DNA of 64,000 bases from Hypericum androsaemum (Eukaryota; Streptophyta; Magnoliopsida; Malpighiales; Hypericaceae), in NCBI GenBank assembly GCA_963995505.1, contig OZ023187.1, forward strand, positions 7,465,176-7,529,175, given 5' to 3'. The translations under genes were made by a program, and so were the position numbers. The notes under the pieces were generated by a model. The model was not told where the DNA came from and made no database searches. It worked only from the letters and a program-made list of their open reading frames with translations. Below, one piece after another: positions 44,701 to 56,562 of this stretch. Within the stretch, counting starts at the first letter, position 1. Each line of letters opens with the position of its first letter.

Positions 44701-47300
44701 ATTTGAAAATATGGTGGCTCCGCAAAGCATACCCTCACTCGACCAAGGAAAGGCCAATTTCGAAGAAACTTCACTCCAACTAAAATCTAAGTCATAACAA
44801 CATGGAAGGTAATCAGATTTCTGAAATTTGATTCAAAGAACTCTTGCAATATGGAAAACAGATAGATGTCCTGTCATAAGGAATGCAAAATTATGCTTGA
44901 ACAACTTTATTATCCATGTAGTAGTAATTACGACAGGCTCCTTCCACACATGCCATCAGCCTTTCAGATTTAAATATGGAGACATAGGTTGTTAATTGAA
45001 TAAGCAGTACTATATCACCAGTTCACCCACTTTATAATGATCAAATGCACTACAACATGAAGCCATCAACTGAAATACCTAAAATCTATCACAAAAGTCT
45101 GCTAACAAACTAGATACAAGTTTTTGACATATACCAGCCAGAGAAAGAAGGCTTCAACATGCATAAGGGTCCCTTAAAAAAAACATGCATAAGGGAAAGG
45201 GGACAAGGAAGAAGCAAGATAATAGGAGACATGAAATGCCTCAAGATTTGTTCAAGGAAGAAATATGATATGGTAAGAAAAAAGATATTTCACATGCAAA
45301 GATAAAACAGCTGCAAAAAGATGCAACTACATCCCATATGTTTCCTGCTAACATTTAGTTTCATCAGCCATGCTGGTTTCTGCCAGTCGTCAATTAATTT
45401 ATACGTATATTTACAAGGAACGAAGCTATTGTCTTTGAGCAACAAAAACCATATGATGAAATAATGTTCCAGGAACAACATACTGAAACTATTGAGTGAT
45501 TAAATGGAATCTCAGGAAAACAATAGGAAACAAAATTGGAAAGAAGTTCCTAAAAGAAACCAGAAAAGCAGAAAAGGAAGGAAGAGTAGTTTGATCAAAA
45601 CGTTTTAGATTGTTCCCCTCATTACTTTCTCTTGTCGGCTTCAAAACTGTGCGTAAGAGTGGTGAGGATTGCATTCAAGCACAGTAGCTAAACAGCTGAA
45701 GGGAGTATTGAATTGCCTCGCATTATGTTTGTGAAGATTCTAGTGCATACGATCAAGTATAACTACGTAAGTTTATACCTTTCCTTCAATTTGCATCCCT
45801 GTAATATGCAACTTCGTCCACATTCCAAACCCCAGCCTTTTCCTCAGTTGCACTGCAAGTATTGCACTCATATCATCTGCCGTGCAAAAATTCATACCCA
45901 ACTCCAATACCTGCAATAATTTTATTTTAATATTTTCTTCATATAAAAATTTACAGGTGAAAAATATTAGCTCAAGTTTACAACCAGAACAGACCAAGTG
46001 GTCGTCACCAGTGCTATCCCGAAGAACCCTCACTTCTGTCAACAATGGAGGGTTTCTTCCCAAATACATGTGCTGCACCAGAGCCTTTTTCTGTCAAATC
46101 AGGAATCGATAAGCCAAATCAGAATTTGGTATGCAAAATCTGATCAGAGGATGGCAGTTCACACTGGTAGAACATCTTATAAAAAACTATCACCACACCA
46201 AAAAGATGAAAATAACTCTTGAAATCAGAAGGTACCGATCGTCCTTAAGGAGCAGCGAATTTCTCTAAAGACCAAAAGTTTTCTCAAATCGTTACAAATG
46301 CCAATTTAATTACGCATGACTCAAAAACAACAGAAAAGATTTAACTGCAAATTCACCTAAAATGATCAAGATCATATATAATCCATACCGTATAGTCATG
46401 TATAGCGCTATCTACTATACCGCTATACCAGCCAAATGGGGTAGTGGTAATGGGAAAATCTGCAATGCTATGCCGCAATAGCGCGCTATTGCCAACATAG
46501 CATGACTACTATACACAAGAAAGACGGGAACCACAAAGATACATACCGCGGTCCATGGTTTATACTTCTTCAAGAACCAAGGTATAATGGGGAGCAGAAT
46601 CTTCTGAGAAGCAATCTGTTCCATACACAAAGGCCAAATCTTCTCCACAGCATAATTCAGCCACCGGACCGTCTCAGAATCAGACAGCATCTTAAAAGGC
46701 AACAACGACCAGAAAAGTAAATCCAAAGATCAACAACAACAACAAAAAATCATAGCCATAAGCTCCAAGCTGAAGCAGTTCAAAATATTCCAGAATTACT
46801 GGGACAAACTGGCATCTTTAACACAACATTAAATCCAAAATCCAGACCCAAAAAAAAAAAAAGAAACAAACTTTAACACAACCCATTAATCAAAGTTGGC
46901 ATCTTTACAGAACCCAAATGAGCCCTACAAATTAGAACCCAAGATTACATAAGAAAAGAGAAAAAAAAGAGAGAAATAAATAAAAAGGTACCCTTTTCTG
47001 TTGGGCATGCTTCTTTTCCTCGTACTGCAACCTCTTCCTCAACTTGATCACGTACCTCTCATGGACCTTCAATATCCATTTTTCCAAATTCCATTAAATA
47101 AAAGTGACAAATCTCATCAAATAGAAAGCAGCAAAACAAAACCAAAAAAAAAGAGGGAAAAAAGGAGAGAGTACCAAGAAAAGGTAAATGAGAGAGAGGA
47201 AGTAGAAGACGACGTGGCAACAGTTGAAGAGTGAGAGCAACCACAGCATCGCCAGCACTATCCCCACGTGATGCAATAGCGTCGCCTCCGTTATATCCAT
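41786..47300 (-). CDS. NTMC2T6.1: NTMC2 type-6 protein: TM, SMP and C2 domains (membrane contact site)
   Basis: Twelve exons encode 693 residues: 47300-47175, 47066-46992, 46690-46547, 46090-45995, 45910-45779, 44786-44634, 44519-44478, 44243-44195, 43460-43368, 43283-43100, 42996-42873, 42649-41786. All junctions are GT-AG in phase. The N-terminus (LLHHVGIVLAMLWLLSLFNC and following) is a membrane anchor. The SMP lipid-transfer domain spans about 70-265 (VRWLNYAVEKIWPLCMEQIA, IIPWFL, YLGRNPPLLT, CFAEPPYFQMTVKPIFTHGL, GIAGWLDKLLSIAFEQTLVQ). A C2 domain follows at about 284-395 (VIEASDMKPSDLNGLADPYV, FKIPIITWDS, GRLHLAITVLE). The Ser/Asp-rich tail holds ETGIWVHHPG-like and SQTWEPRKGKSRF motifs. 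It probably tethers ER to another membrane and moves lipids, as for plant synaptotagmin-like proteins; I infer this from domains. Type 6.1 and 6.2 cannot be told apart. Confidence 0.92.
46385..46500. repeat. TAGCG palindromic MITE-like repeat in an NTMC2 intron
   Basis: The ends GTATAGTCATG and, inverted, GTATAGTAGTCATG are related. The interior holds TATAGCGCTAT and GCAATAGCGCGCTATTGC. It shares the core with the repeat at 23003-23115. Confidence 0.45.
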
Positions 47301-48130
47301 TTCTTCTTCTTCTTCTTCGTTTTAATTTCCTTGTGTGTGTATTTCTCTATCTATGTACAGAATCTACAACAAAAACCAGCTTTATCTTTGTGAGTCCTTC
47401 GTTATTTCCTTGAATGGTGGTTGGGAGACTCGAGGAAGAAGACCATTCGAAGAGATGGATTTATTTTAGCGAGAGCGAAACGGCGACGCATAGAAGACGA
47501 ACTCATGTCATATACCATAATAACTAATATTTTTAGAAAATTTAGTGCTAAAACCGATATTAACTTTTACATAAAGTTATAATTTCAAATAACACGTAGA
47601 TAATATTTATAAATTTATAATATATTTTAAGATAATAGTCTGTGTTAAATTTATTTGTTTGATAATTTTTACATCATTATTTATCTTTTGAATTATCTAC
47701 AAATAAATCTTGTAATTTTGGTCTTGTTGCAATCCAAGTATTTTGGTGATTTAATGTAGACTAATAAATAACTATAATTTATCAGTATTTTTTTATGACT
47801 TAAATATAGACAAAAATAATCTTTTGATTTAGTGGCCAAGACTAATTTTAATCTTTCGAAATTTAAAAACACAAATCTTTCTTATAATCTCTAAATATAT
47901 TATTTCTTTCTAAAACTAAAAAACGTAAATTCCTCGTAAACATATACTTATAAAGCGTTCTATTGTATATCATTTGTATTTTAGCCTATGAGTCGCAAAG
48001 ATGGAATGTGGATTTGGAACTCTTAAGGTTTTATAATAATATATAATTTAAGTTTTTGAATAGGTAAAATTTTGAGTTCCCTTATCATTGTTGATAATAA
48101 TTATTTTCAGAAGAGATCGTGCGGAGGCAT
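47301..48130. other. upstream of NTMC2-like gene; AT-rich spacer
   Basis: CT-rich 5' UTR-like sequence directly beyond the start codon, then AT-rich sequence without supported genes. Confidence 0.4.
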
Positions 48131-49078
48131 TGTTGGAGTACAAAAAGTTTGCACCTGTCGAGGTGAGCTCAGCTTGGGGGTCGAACCATTTTAAGTACGA
48201 GGTGAGCTAACGAAAGACTCATGTTGAAGACAAGTCATGCAGGTGCTCATTACATGGTGAGTTTAGGGTGAGATAAGAGGTATCCAAGCCGTGTTGAACC
48301 TAAGTCAGGGAAAAGGGTCCTTGCCACATGGAGCTTAAGGGAGTCTATGGACATACCATGTGGAGCTTGATAGAGGTAAGGTGAAGAATGATTGTTCTAC
48401 ATAGAGCTTGTTCGAGTTAAGTGATCCATGGGATGCGCGAAGATCCATGCCGACTCGAAGGCGGCATGGGATTTCCCATATTGGGTGCAGCCCACAAAGG
48501 GCGCGGTCTGCATTGGGCGCGGCCCGTATTAGGCATGGACCGTGTAGGGTGCGGGTTATTACAGATACGGCCCGAGGATTTTTTGTGGTGGAATATTCTA
48601 GAGATGTTGGCTTGATCAAAGAATGATTTTTTCCTACTTTAGGCCGGGGTTGGAATTTCCTATACAAGAATGACTTGCTCAAACGTTAAGCCGAATTCGG
48701 GGATTTCTTATACAAAATGGCTCTTTCCTTAGAAATGGTCACAAACTAAGCCAGATTTTGCGGGATTCAATCTCGGTTAGAGATTTTCCTATCTTGTGCC
48801 TAGATCTTCGTATATTGGGGGTGGCTTAGGGTTTCTCAAGGCCAGGACTAGGTTAAGGCATTCTCTATATAAGGATGGCTTTGGCAAATGAGCGAGGCAT
48901 CACCAACACAACAACAAACATATTGCTCTTTTACTCTTTATCATTTTTCCATAGCTTAGCATAGCCATAGCCTTAGTCTAGAACTTTTTTCCCCCTCTCT
49001 GTTAGGCCGGCCTTGGGACAACCACTCTGAATCCATCCTAGGTTCTCTTAGTGTTCTTGTACCTCCTTACCCGCAACA
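48131..49078 (+). mobile_element. possible LTR or LTR-like repeat
   Basis: The segment starts TGTTGGAGTAC and ends CCGCAACA, has a good TATA box (CTCTATATAAGG at about 48861) and a CAA-rich, T-rich stretch downstream, all LTR-like. An imperfect GGGCGCGG(C/T)C minisatellite lies at 48475-48560. No matching target duplication was found, so the boundaries are uncertain. The minus-strand frame at 48682-48335 is likely incidental. Confidence 0.35.
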
Positions 49079-49259
49079 ATACTCTACAATACCATGTGCT
49101 TTAAAATTGAGAATTCATTATGTATAGTTTGCAAATTTTATCACCTCAAGTTTCGAGCAGCTACCCAGAGTTACCTAGCCGGGTGCGAGATAGTGTTATT
49201 TTATTGCATGCATGCGAAAATATGATAAGTGAGTGAAATGTGTAATTCGATAAATTACC

Positions 49260-49405
49260 AAAATAGACTCAATTTTTTGAAAATTTCAAAAACTCTTCAT
49301 CTTCCCCCTCCGTACACTTAAAATTTGACATTCCCAATGTTAAAGTGCAGGGTCTATAAGTGAAAACTGCGATACTAAATGGTATTAAAGTGTACTTTTT
49401 TCCTA
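49260..49405. mobile_element. remnant of a MULE-type terminus
   Basis: ATGGTATTAAAGTGTACTTT followed by TTTCC at 49379-49403 resembles the inverted ends of the elements at 13707, 14444 and 39908. No opposite arm was found, so it is a fragment. Confidence 0.4.
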
Positions 49406-49494
49406 AATTGAATAAACACTTTAACCTTGTTAAATTTCAGAGAGAAAAAAAGTTTAGAGATACGGGAAAACAATGTAGCAGATCAAGCCTTCGG

Positions 49495-49640
49495 TAGCAC
49501 GTTAACTTGAACCGTATTCAATTCGTTTTATGACGAATTCGAATCGAATTTTTTATGAATCGAATTATTGACGAATCGAATCGAATTTTTAACGAATCGA
49601 ATCGAATCGAATCACGAATCAGATTCAATTCATGGCCAGG
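49495..49640. mobile_element. AATTCG-rich element, truncated copy 2 (inverted)
   Basis: Read on the minus strand it starts AGACCTGGCCATGAATTGAA, then TCTGATTCGTGATTCGATT, following the left end of the element at 27951 closely to about 49500, where similarity stops. Confidence 0.6.
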
Positions 49641-49688
49641 TCTACGCATGCCTCTCGCTTTCCAATAGGCTGACCATTACCGGGTTTG

Positions 49689-50101
49689 GATTGGGTACAG
49701 AGTGAAGGAATTGATTCCGAACAGTTTGGACTGAAGGGGGACCGCAGCGGCAAGTGCAGGTATGTGATAATGGCAAGTGCAGTTATGTGATAATGGCATT
49801 TGTTTTTGTGAAAACGGCAAGTCCCCGTTGATGATAATGACACGCATAATTTTTTCATTTTGGTCCCCATATTTTAGCATTTTTACAAAAAGGTCACACT
49901 GGCATGTACTGTTATGTGATACTGGCATGCGCAGTTATGGGATACTGGCATGCGCAGTTATGTGATAATGACATTTGTATCCGGCCTGTGTTTGTGCATG
50001 GCTTTTTTCATTTTGGTTCCCGTATTTTAGCGCGTTTGCAAAAAAGTCTCCGCGTGTCTTCATTCCAAACGGTTAAGAATAGTGGCTTTCCGTACCCAAT
50101 C
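49689..50101. mobile_element. small TIR element with internal minisatellite, copy 2
   Basis: The ends GATTGGGTAC and GTACCCAATC are inverted. Two minisatellite blocks occur: GGCAAGTGCAGTTATGTGAT units at 49750-49795 and GGCATGCGCAGTTATG(T/G)GATACT units at 49905-49975. Shared phrases with copy 1 (18928) include CATTTTGGTCCCCATATTTT and GAAGG/AATTCCGAA-type subterminal words. Confidence 0.6.
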
Positions 50102-50791
50102 CATATACCGACTAAATTAATAGAAGTTTAGTTTGAATATCTTTTCATTCAAGTTATGCCGACTAAATAGAAGTTTAGTCTCTCATATACAAACGTAACA
50201 TTCTCCGGCTCTATTAATCAATAATATATTTTATAAACAAAAAATTTGAACTTAAAATTTAATTAAATAAATCAAAGTGTATAATTTTTAATATTTAAAT
50301 TGAGCAATATCGAGCAATAAGATAGCGTTCTAATAATATCTTTTATAAAATAAGAATCGAATTTAATATCTAATTAAGTGAATAAAAATGTTTAGCATTT
50401 GAATATGAAAGTTTAGTAATTCTGTGCACGAAAGGACAACATTCTCATTATATGTAACTGGGAGAGATGTCATCGCAATCGAAGCCCAAAAGTTTTCAAT
50501 ATTATAGGTTAAGACGATGACGAAAATCAAGTACTACGTCACTCTACTTCCAAAACATAATTTAATGGCGCATCTAATATCAATAAGATTATAGAGCACA
50601 TCTAATATCAATGATTACAGAGCACTGATTGGTTACGTCGGTGATATTTGGGAGGATGGTAATGAAAAAATTGGTCATTTTTATTTGTTTATTTTCTAAT
50701 AATATTCATTTTCAAAATTTTTTTTCTCTATAATGATGGTACCATATTTGAAGAATGATAACACCGGATTTGCAAATGATGGTACCAATAA

Positions 50792-50996
50792 TGGCGGAGC
50801 CACGTTGACAATAGTGAGGCAGCTGCCCCTACTTGAATATATTTTTTGATTTCACACTAACTTTTCATTATTTTTAATAATTAGCTAAATTTTTACATGT
50901 ATGTTCTCACTAAAAAGTAGAAAACTACAATAAGTAATATTGTAATTGTAGAAATAAATGAATTGACTCGACCAACCAAAAAGTTTGGCTCCGCCA
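50792..50996. mobile_element. MITE with perfect 11-bp TIRs
   Basis: TGGCGGAGCCA at the left end is exactly inverted as TGGCTCCGCCA at the right end, 205 bases apart, with AT-rich non-coding sequence between. No clear target duplication. Confidence 0.55.
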
Positions 50997-52052
50997 CTTG
51001 GTACCTGCCATAATGAGAATGTTGATACTACCTAGGGTTCTTCTTTCGCAAAATGATGACACCACTTTAGTATATAATGGTTATAAGAGAATACTTTGGC
51101 GACAAGGAATTATAATACAATTTTGATTTAATAACTTTCATATTTATGAAATATTTTTTTCAAAAAATGGTTAGTAAAATATAAGTGGGGTAGAACCTGA
51201 CTTTTAGTATGTCGATAAATCTGAGAGATACGAACAAAATTCGAGTTAAACTTTGAACTCCAAGTCTGATTGTAGAGTAGCCAAATAAACGCCAAATGAT
51301 TGACTCGACGATGCTTCAAGCCAATCTGATGGAAGCTTTTGATCTTGTGTTCTTGAGACGTGATTAGTAATCACTATCCTTAAAGTGTTATTTGCCTCCA
51401 GTATATATTGTCAATGAGCTCCGACAAATATACTCCTAGGATCGCTCAAGAATTCTAGAATTTTTAAGTAGCATCTCTTACAAATCCACCTTTGGAACTA
51501 CAAACAATGTTTTTATGGTGATGAACAAATGGAGGAGAAGAAGAGAGATATAGAAGAATGAATTGGTATCAATTATGCATAGAACCTTCTTTATTTATAG
51601 GTTATCAAAAAGTGTAAGAAACCTTTATTCCAATAACCATATTCACCAAATCAATTTTTCACATATCAAATGTCGCATTTTTTAAAATCACTTTTTATTA
51701 ATGAAATGTCACCTTTTTCATCCAATTCTTCCTTTGTTTGTTTAACTTGTAACCATTCATGTTGTTTAAATTATAGATATCATTTGGTTTAAAAACAAAA
51801 TAGCATCATTCATTATAATATGCCAAACCACACCAACAATATTCTCTAGTTTTTGAAATTGGCCAAATCTATGAATTTCCGGTGGTAGTCTAACCCATCT
51901 AACTGATTGCGGGTAGGACCAGGTTTTTTTAGAAATAGTGACAATCTATAGTTTTACCAATGGCGGGAAATATAACTATAATTCATATATTAAAAAAAAC
52001 TATAATTCAAAATAAAATAGCGACTTACAATAAGAAACGGTAAAACATAATA
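50997..52052. other. intergenic, upstream of OTP82-like gene
   Basis: AT-rich spacer without supported genes; it should contain the promoter of the intronless PPR gene at its right end. Confidence 0.4.
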
Positions 52053-54245
52053 ATGTCCTCTTCTTCTCCACCTCTCCACTTCCTCCCTTCTACCACCGAC
52101 CCTCCTTACGAGCTCCTCAAGGACCACCGTGCAATCGCTCTCCTCGCCGCCTGCAAGACCCGCGAGGACCTCAGGCAAGCCCACTCCCTCGTCGTCAAAA
52201 CCGGCCTCCACCACACCCATTTCGCCGCCGCCAAGCTCATCCACTGCTGCACCGCCTCGCTCCCCGGCAGCCTCGACTACGCGCTCTCGCTCTTCGAGAG
52301 CGTTCGGAGCCCGAACCGCGTTGTTTTCAACAATGTTATTAGGGGACTCGCGGAGAGCGGGTCCCCGGGTTTGGGCGTGGAGTACTATGGGAGGATGGTT
52401 GAGCTAGGGTTGGTGCCTAATGGGTATACTTTCCCTTTTGTTTTGAAGTGTTGCGCGAGATCCGGGGGTACCCGGGAAGGGAGACAGGTGCATTGCCATG
52501 TGGTGAAGCTTGGGGTTGGGGGCGATGTGTTTGTGTGCACTTCTTTGGTCAATATGTATGCTCGAGGTGGGGATTTGGGTAGTGCACGAATGGTGTTCGA
52601 TAAAAGTCCTAAGAGAAATGCCGTGTCATTTACCGCTCTGGTGTCTGGGTTTGTTTCGGTTGGTCTTCTTGATGAGGCACGCGAGGTTTTCGATGCAATG
52701 CCTGTGAGAGATGTGGTGTCTTGGAATGCTATGATTGCAGGGTACGCTCGAAAGGGACGACATCAAGAGGCAATGGATGTGTTTTGGGAGATGAGTACGG
52801 CCAATGTGAAACCAAATGTAAGTACTATGGTTAGTGTCCTATCGGCTTGTGCTCAGATGGGGTCTATTGATACCGGGAATCAGATTTGGTCTTTGGTTAA
52901 GGATCATGGCCTAGGGTCAAATCTCAAGGTTGTTAATGCACTTGTAGACATGTTTGCAAAGTGTGGAGATCTGGTGACAGCTTATCAATTGTTTGAGGGA
53001 ATACAAGAGAAAAATGTAATTTCGTGGAATGCTATGATTGGTGGTTTTGCTCATATGAGCTGCTATAAACAATCTTTGGAGGTCTTCAGGCGAATGTTAG
53101 AGTCGAACATCGAGCCTAATGATGTCACTTTGTTATGCACTATACCAGCTTGTGCTAACTTGGGTGCCCTTGAGATTGGGAAGTGGATTCATTGCTATGT
53201 GGACAAAAATGCTGATAGAGTTGCCACTGATTCAGTTTGGACAAGCCTGATTGATATGTATGCAAAATGCGGTGAGATAGATGCTGCTCGGAGAATCTTC
53301 GGTAGAGTAAATCCTAAAACCTTGGCTTGTTGGAATGTGATGATATCTGGTTTTGCTTTGCACGGGCATGCAGATATGGCATTTCAGCTATTCCGGAGAA
53401 TGACACATGAAGGTCTCGCCCCAGATAATATCACTTTCGTCGCGCTGTTATCTGCTTGTAACCACGAAGGTCTGGTGAATCTCGGGCGTCAGTGTTTTTC
53501 GACAATGATAAACGATTCGAAGATTTCTCCAAACTTGCAGCATTATGGTTGCATGATAGCTATGCTGGGCCAAGCCGGATTATTCGACGAAGCAATGGCG
53601 TTAATTGATAGTATGGAAATGAAACCAGATGGAGCTATTTGGAGCTCCCTGCTTGGAGCTTGCCTCACTCATTCAAACATCAAGTTGGCTGAACACGTCG
53701 CCAAGTATCTCTTCGAGTTAGAGCCAGAAAACCCAGGGGCTTATGTGCTCATGTCAAATATTTACGCACGAGCTGGTAGATGGGAGGATGTAGCAAAAAT
53801 AAGAGCTACACTAGACGGTACAGGAACGAAAAAAGTTCCCGGCTGCTGTTCCATCGAGGTGGATGGTGTCGTGCACGAGTTTCTCGTCGGTGACAAGGTA
53901 CATTCCTTGAGCAAAGAAATATACGAGATGCTGGACGAAGTAGACACTGCGTTGGAGAACGCGGGCTTCGTTCCAGATACATCCGAGGTGCTGTGCGACA
54001 TGGATGAGGAACGGAAAGGACCGGCTTTGAGTCTTCACAGTGAGAGGCTGGCCATTGCTTTTGGGTTGATCAGCACCAAGCCAGGGACGCCCATAAGAAT
54101 ATTCAAGAATCTCCGAGTATGCGGGAACTGCCATTCCGCCACTAAGTTAATATCTAAGATCTACAACAGAGAAATTATTGCCAGAGATAGAAGTCGGTTT
54201 CACCATTTCAAAGATGGTGTTTGTTCTTGTCGTGACTTTTGGTGA
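52053..54245 (+). CDS. OTP82: PLS-type pentatricopeptide repeat protein with E and DYW domains, OTP82-like
   Basis: A single intronless frame of 730 residues, as usual for this class. The start MSSSSPPLHFLPSTTDPPYE matches the OTP82 N-terminus. PLS repeats run to about residue 540 (for example DVVSWNAMIAGYARKGRHQE, NALVDMFAKCGDL, TSLIDMYAKCGEI). Then come E motifs (about 545-635) and a DYW deaminase-like domain with HSE at 662-664, CGNCH at 690-694 and CSC near the end. The terminal triplet is DFW rather than DYW. Such proteins bind specific organelle RNA sites and direct C-to-U editing; Arabidopsis OTP82 edits plastid ndhB and ndhG sites. Plastid targeting is assumed from the homologue. Orthology rests on long stretches such as CSIEVDGVVHEFLVGDKVHS and NAGFVPDTSEVL. 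Confidence 0.92.
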   Translation: MSSSSPPLHFLPSTTDPPYELLKDHRAIALLAACKTREDLRQAHSLVVKTGLHHTHFAAAKLIHCCTASLPGSLDYALSLFESVRSPNRVVFNNVIRGLAESGSPGLGVEYYGRMVELGLVPNGYTFPFVLKCCARSGGTREGRQVHCHVVKLGVGGDVFVCTSLVNMYARGGDLGSARMVFDKSPKRNAVSFTALVSGFVSVGLLDEAREVFDAMPVRDVVSWNAMIAGYARKGRHQEAMDVFWEMSTANVKPNVSTMVSVLSACAQMGSIDTGNQIWSLVKDHGLGSNLKVVNALVDMFAKCGDLVTAYQLFEGIQEKNVISWNAMIGGFAHMSCYKQSLEVFRRMLESNIEPNDVTLLCTIPACANLGALEIGKWIHCYVDKNADRVATDSVWTSLIDMYAKCGEIDAARRIFGRVNPKTLACWNVMISGFALHGHADMAFQLFRRMTHEGLAPDNITFVALLSACNHEGLVNLGRQCFSTMINDSKISPNLQHYGCMIAMLGQAGLFDEAMALIDSMEMKPDGAIWSSLLGACLTHSNIKLAEHVAKYLFELEPENPGAYVLMSNIYARAGRWEDVAKIRATLDGTGTKKVPGCCSIEVDGVVHEFLVGDKVHSLSKEIYEMLDEVDTALENAGFVPDTSEVLCDMDEERKGPALSLHSERLAIAFGLISTKPGTPIRIFKNLRVCGNCHSATKLISKIYNREIIARDRSRFHHFKDGVCSCRDFW

Positions 54246-55984
54246 AATTGTCAAAATTGTGACTCCAATGATCTGAGCTAGTTCAATTTTATATCTATTA
54301 AAAAAAACAACTTCATTATTCAAAATTGTCTTTTGCAAATTATTAATAATCGACCCGGAGTAAATTCACACTCAAAAGTTAATAAACAAGAACACAGCAA
54401 ATGGAACAATCAAGACTAGAACACACCATAAGGACATCAAACTAGACCTAACTCATAAATACAATACCGAAGAAAGACCCAACTTAAATACAAATTAACG
54501 CCATCCATATACCAATTTTTATAACAGGATATGTTTCTGTTAATCTCAGATAACACAAACAGCTTATATACAACTAAATTTATTAAATAATTAATTTATG
54601 GATCCTAACATGTCATACCATCATCAGATGGACGTATCTAGACGCAATAATATTATTATTCGCTTCCACTTGAAAAAAAAAATTAGAAAACAAATAATCA
54701 GCCATAGCCCATAACTCGTTATTACGTATTTTATTTTATTTGACTTTATATCGCCTATTTATTGGTTTGACTAATACAAAATTAAACTATATAAAATTTT
54801 TCAAGGATGAAATATTCTTACAATAAATATTTAACATTGTTATATTTTATAAATTCGAATTCCAAACTGTTTAAGTTAGAATACTACCTTGCTAATTGAT
54901 ATAAGTGTACGATGATTATTACTTATCTTGTCGATTCTTTCTCAGAAACCACTGTCGCAGAAACCATCAACGTGCCAGCGTACACTTGGATACACAGCCC
55001 GAGGTTTCGGATAACTTTTAAAATAAACAAATTTAAGACCAGTCCTCTAAATTTTGTACGTTACCAACTTGGTGTATTACAATCAAATCCATTCACCGAA
55101 GTCTCTTTTTTTAGTCGATTCACCAAAGACTCTCAATCCTTCATTAGTTGAACAAATTGGTAATTATTATGATAAGTAGGAGGCGCTTGAGCGAGTGATT
55201 ATATTCACTACAATAATTACAAAATTCTAGGTGACTGACTCCAATAAGACCATTTATGAAGAAGATTTCGGAAGTGGAGTAGAAAAAAGAATAAATTCAA
55301 GATAAAATTAATATTTGTATAGATGTAATTTGTCCATAGTTCTATTTAATTCTCTTCAAATGGGCTGAACTTGACTAGTTTTTCTTTGCATCGTGATCTT
55401 TTTAAGCTACAACTCCATCGCAATTTTGATAAACCAATATTAAAACGAGTAATCCAAAATCGACCATGGGACTACATAGAATGCAACTTTTTTTTCATTT
55501 TATTTTGGTCTTTTGTATGTATACATTTATTTAGGGTTATTAGACAGTTGACAAGAATTTTTGCCATAACCTCTGAAAAATAAAGGTGGGAACAAAATTA
55601 AAACTTGTCGAAGCTACATTTTTAAATTTTGTCCCCATAATCAAATTTTTTCATAGGACATATATTTATTATCTTATTTTGCCACCATATTATCTTCGCC
55701 TAAATTTTAATAAAATTTGAAATATGTACTAAAATTATTGTCTTCTATAAAAAAAAAATCAACATATAGATGTAACAACCAACATATATTATGCATTCAA
55801 TCTTATTTTGACTTATTTGGGGCTTTATCGAAGTCCAAAGGTATCAGATGTTGCAATTTTCTAGTTGCTGAATTTTGGTTTCCTGTATTAGGACTTAAGC
55901 TAACATGAGAGTGCGATTTTTGACAGATATTGATTGAGATCGATTCCTCCCTAACTTTCTTGTGTCGGTCGCGATGTTGAAAAG
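54246..55984. other. AT-rich intergenic, no gene seen
   Basis: AT-rich spacer with scattered short frames only. Confidence 0.4.
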
Positions 55985-56119
55985 GAACATCCACATGCCA
56001 ACCTGATTAGTCGAGCTCGTGCATTACTTGGCCGAGATTGGGTGACACAAGTACTACACACCTCTAAAGATGGGAATCAGGCGGCAGATTCTCTCTCCAA
56101 GTATGCTTTGACCATATGA
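55985..56119 (+). pseudogene. RNase H-like fragment (plant LINE / RVT_3 type)
   Basis: A 44-codon stretch reads HANLISRARALLGRDWVTQV and then HTSKDGNQAADSLSKYALTI before a stop. The pattern REGN.(C/A)AD.L(A/S)K is the end of the RNase H-like domain found in plant non-LTR retrotransposon derivatives. Catalytic Asp residues upstream and the RT are not recognisable. Confidence 0.6.
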
Positions 56120-56562
56120 TATGATTATGTCATTTCTGATACTCCGTTTGATTTTGCATTGATATGTAATTAGATGATATGAAGGAGATTAGTCTTCCTC
56201 ATTGTATTCACTCTACTATTTTAACACGCGGTTAATAAAGATCAATGAGCATCTTCGCCCCTCGATTTCTTCCAAACAAAAAGTTTGAAATAAAGCACTC
56301 CGTAAATCCGCAAAACTATATAGGACCATATCTGAAATTGTACCTCCAAAAAATCGAAAACGACAAGAGAGTAACAGATCCCGTCACAATCACCACCTCG
56401 ACGCGACCAACCCCAATGGAGGCGGAGCAAGCAACAACTAGAAGAACCCCACAGATAAAATTAAATAAAACGCACCAACAAGAAGAAAAATTTTTTTTTT
56501 CCTAAAAACACGAGAAAATTAAGAGAGAGAAGAAAAAAAATTATCCATCGTCGTTATAAATA
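56120..56562. promoter_or_regulatory. upstream region of ETHE1
   Basis: About 440 bases between the RNase H fragment and the ETHE1 start, with an A-rich stretch at 56486-56541 just before the ATG. No TATA box is assigned. Confidence 0.3.

Noticed and set aside
48335..48682. 115-codon minus-strand gene
   Set aside because: No recognisable domain, overlaps an imperfect GC-rich repeat and an LTR-like region, and plus-strand frames there are also open.
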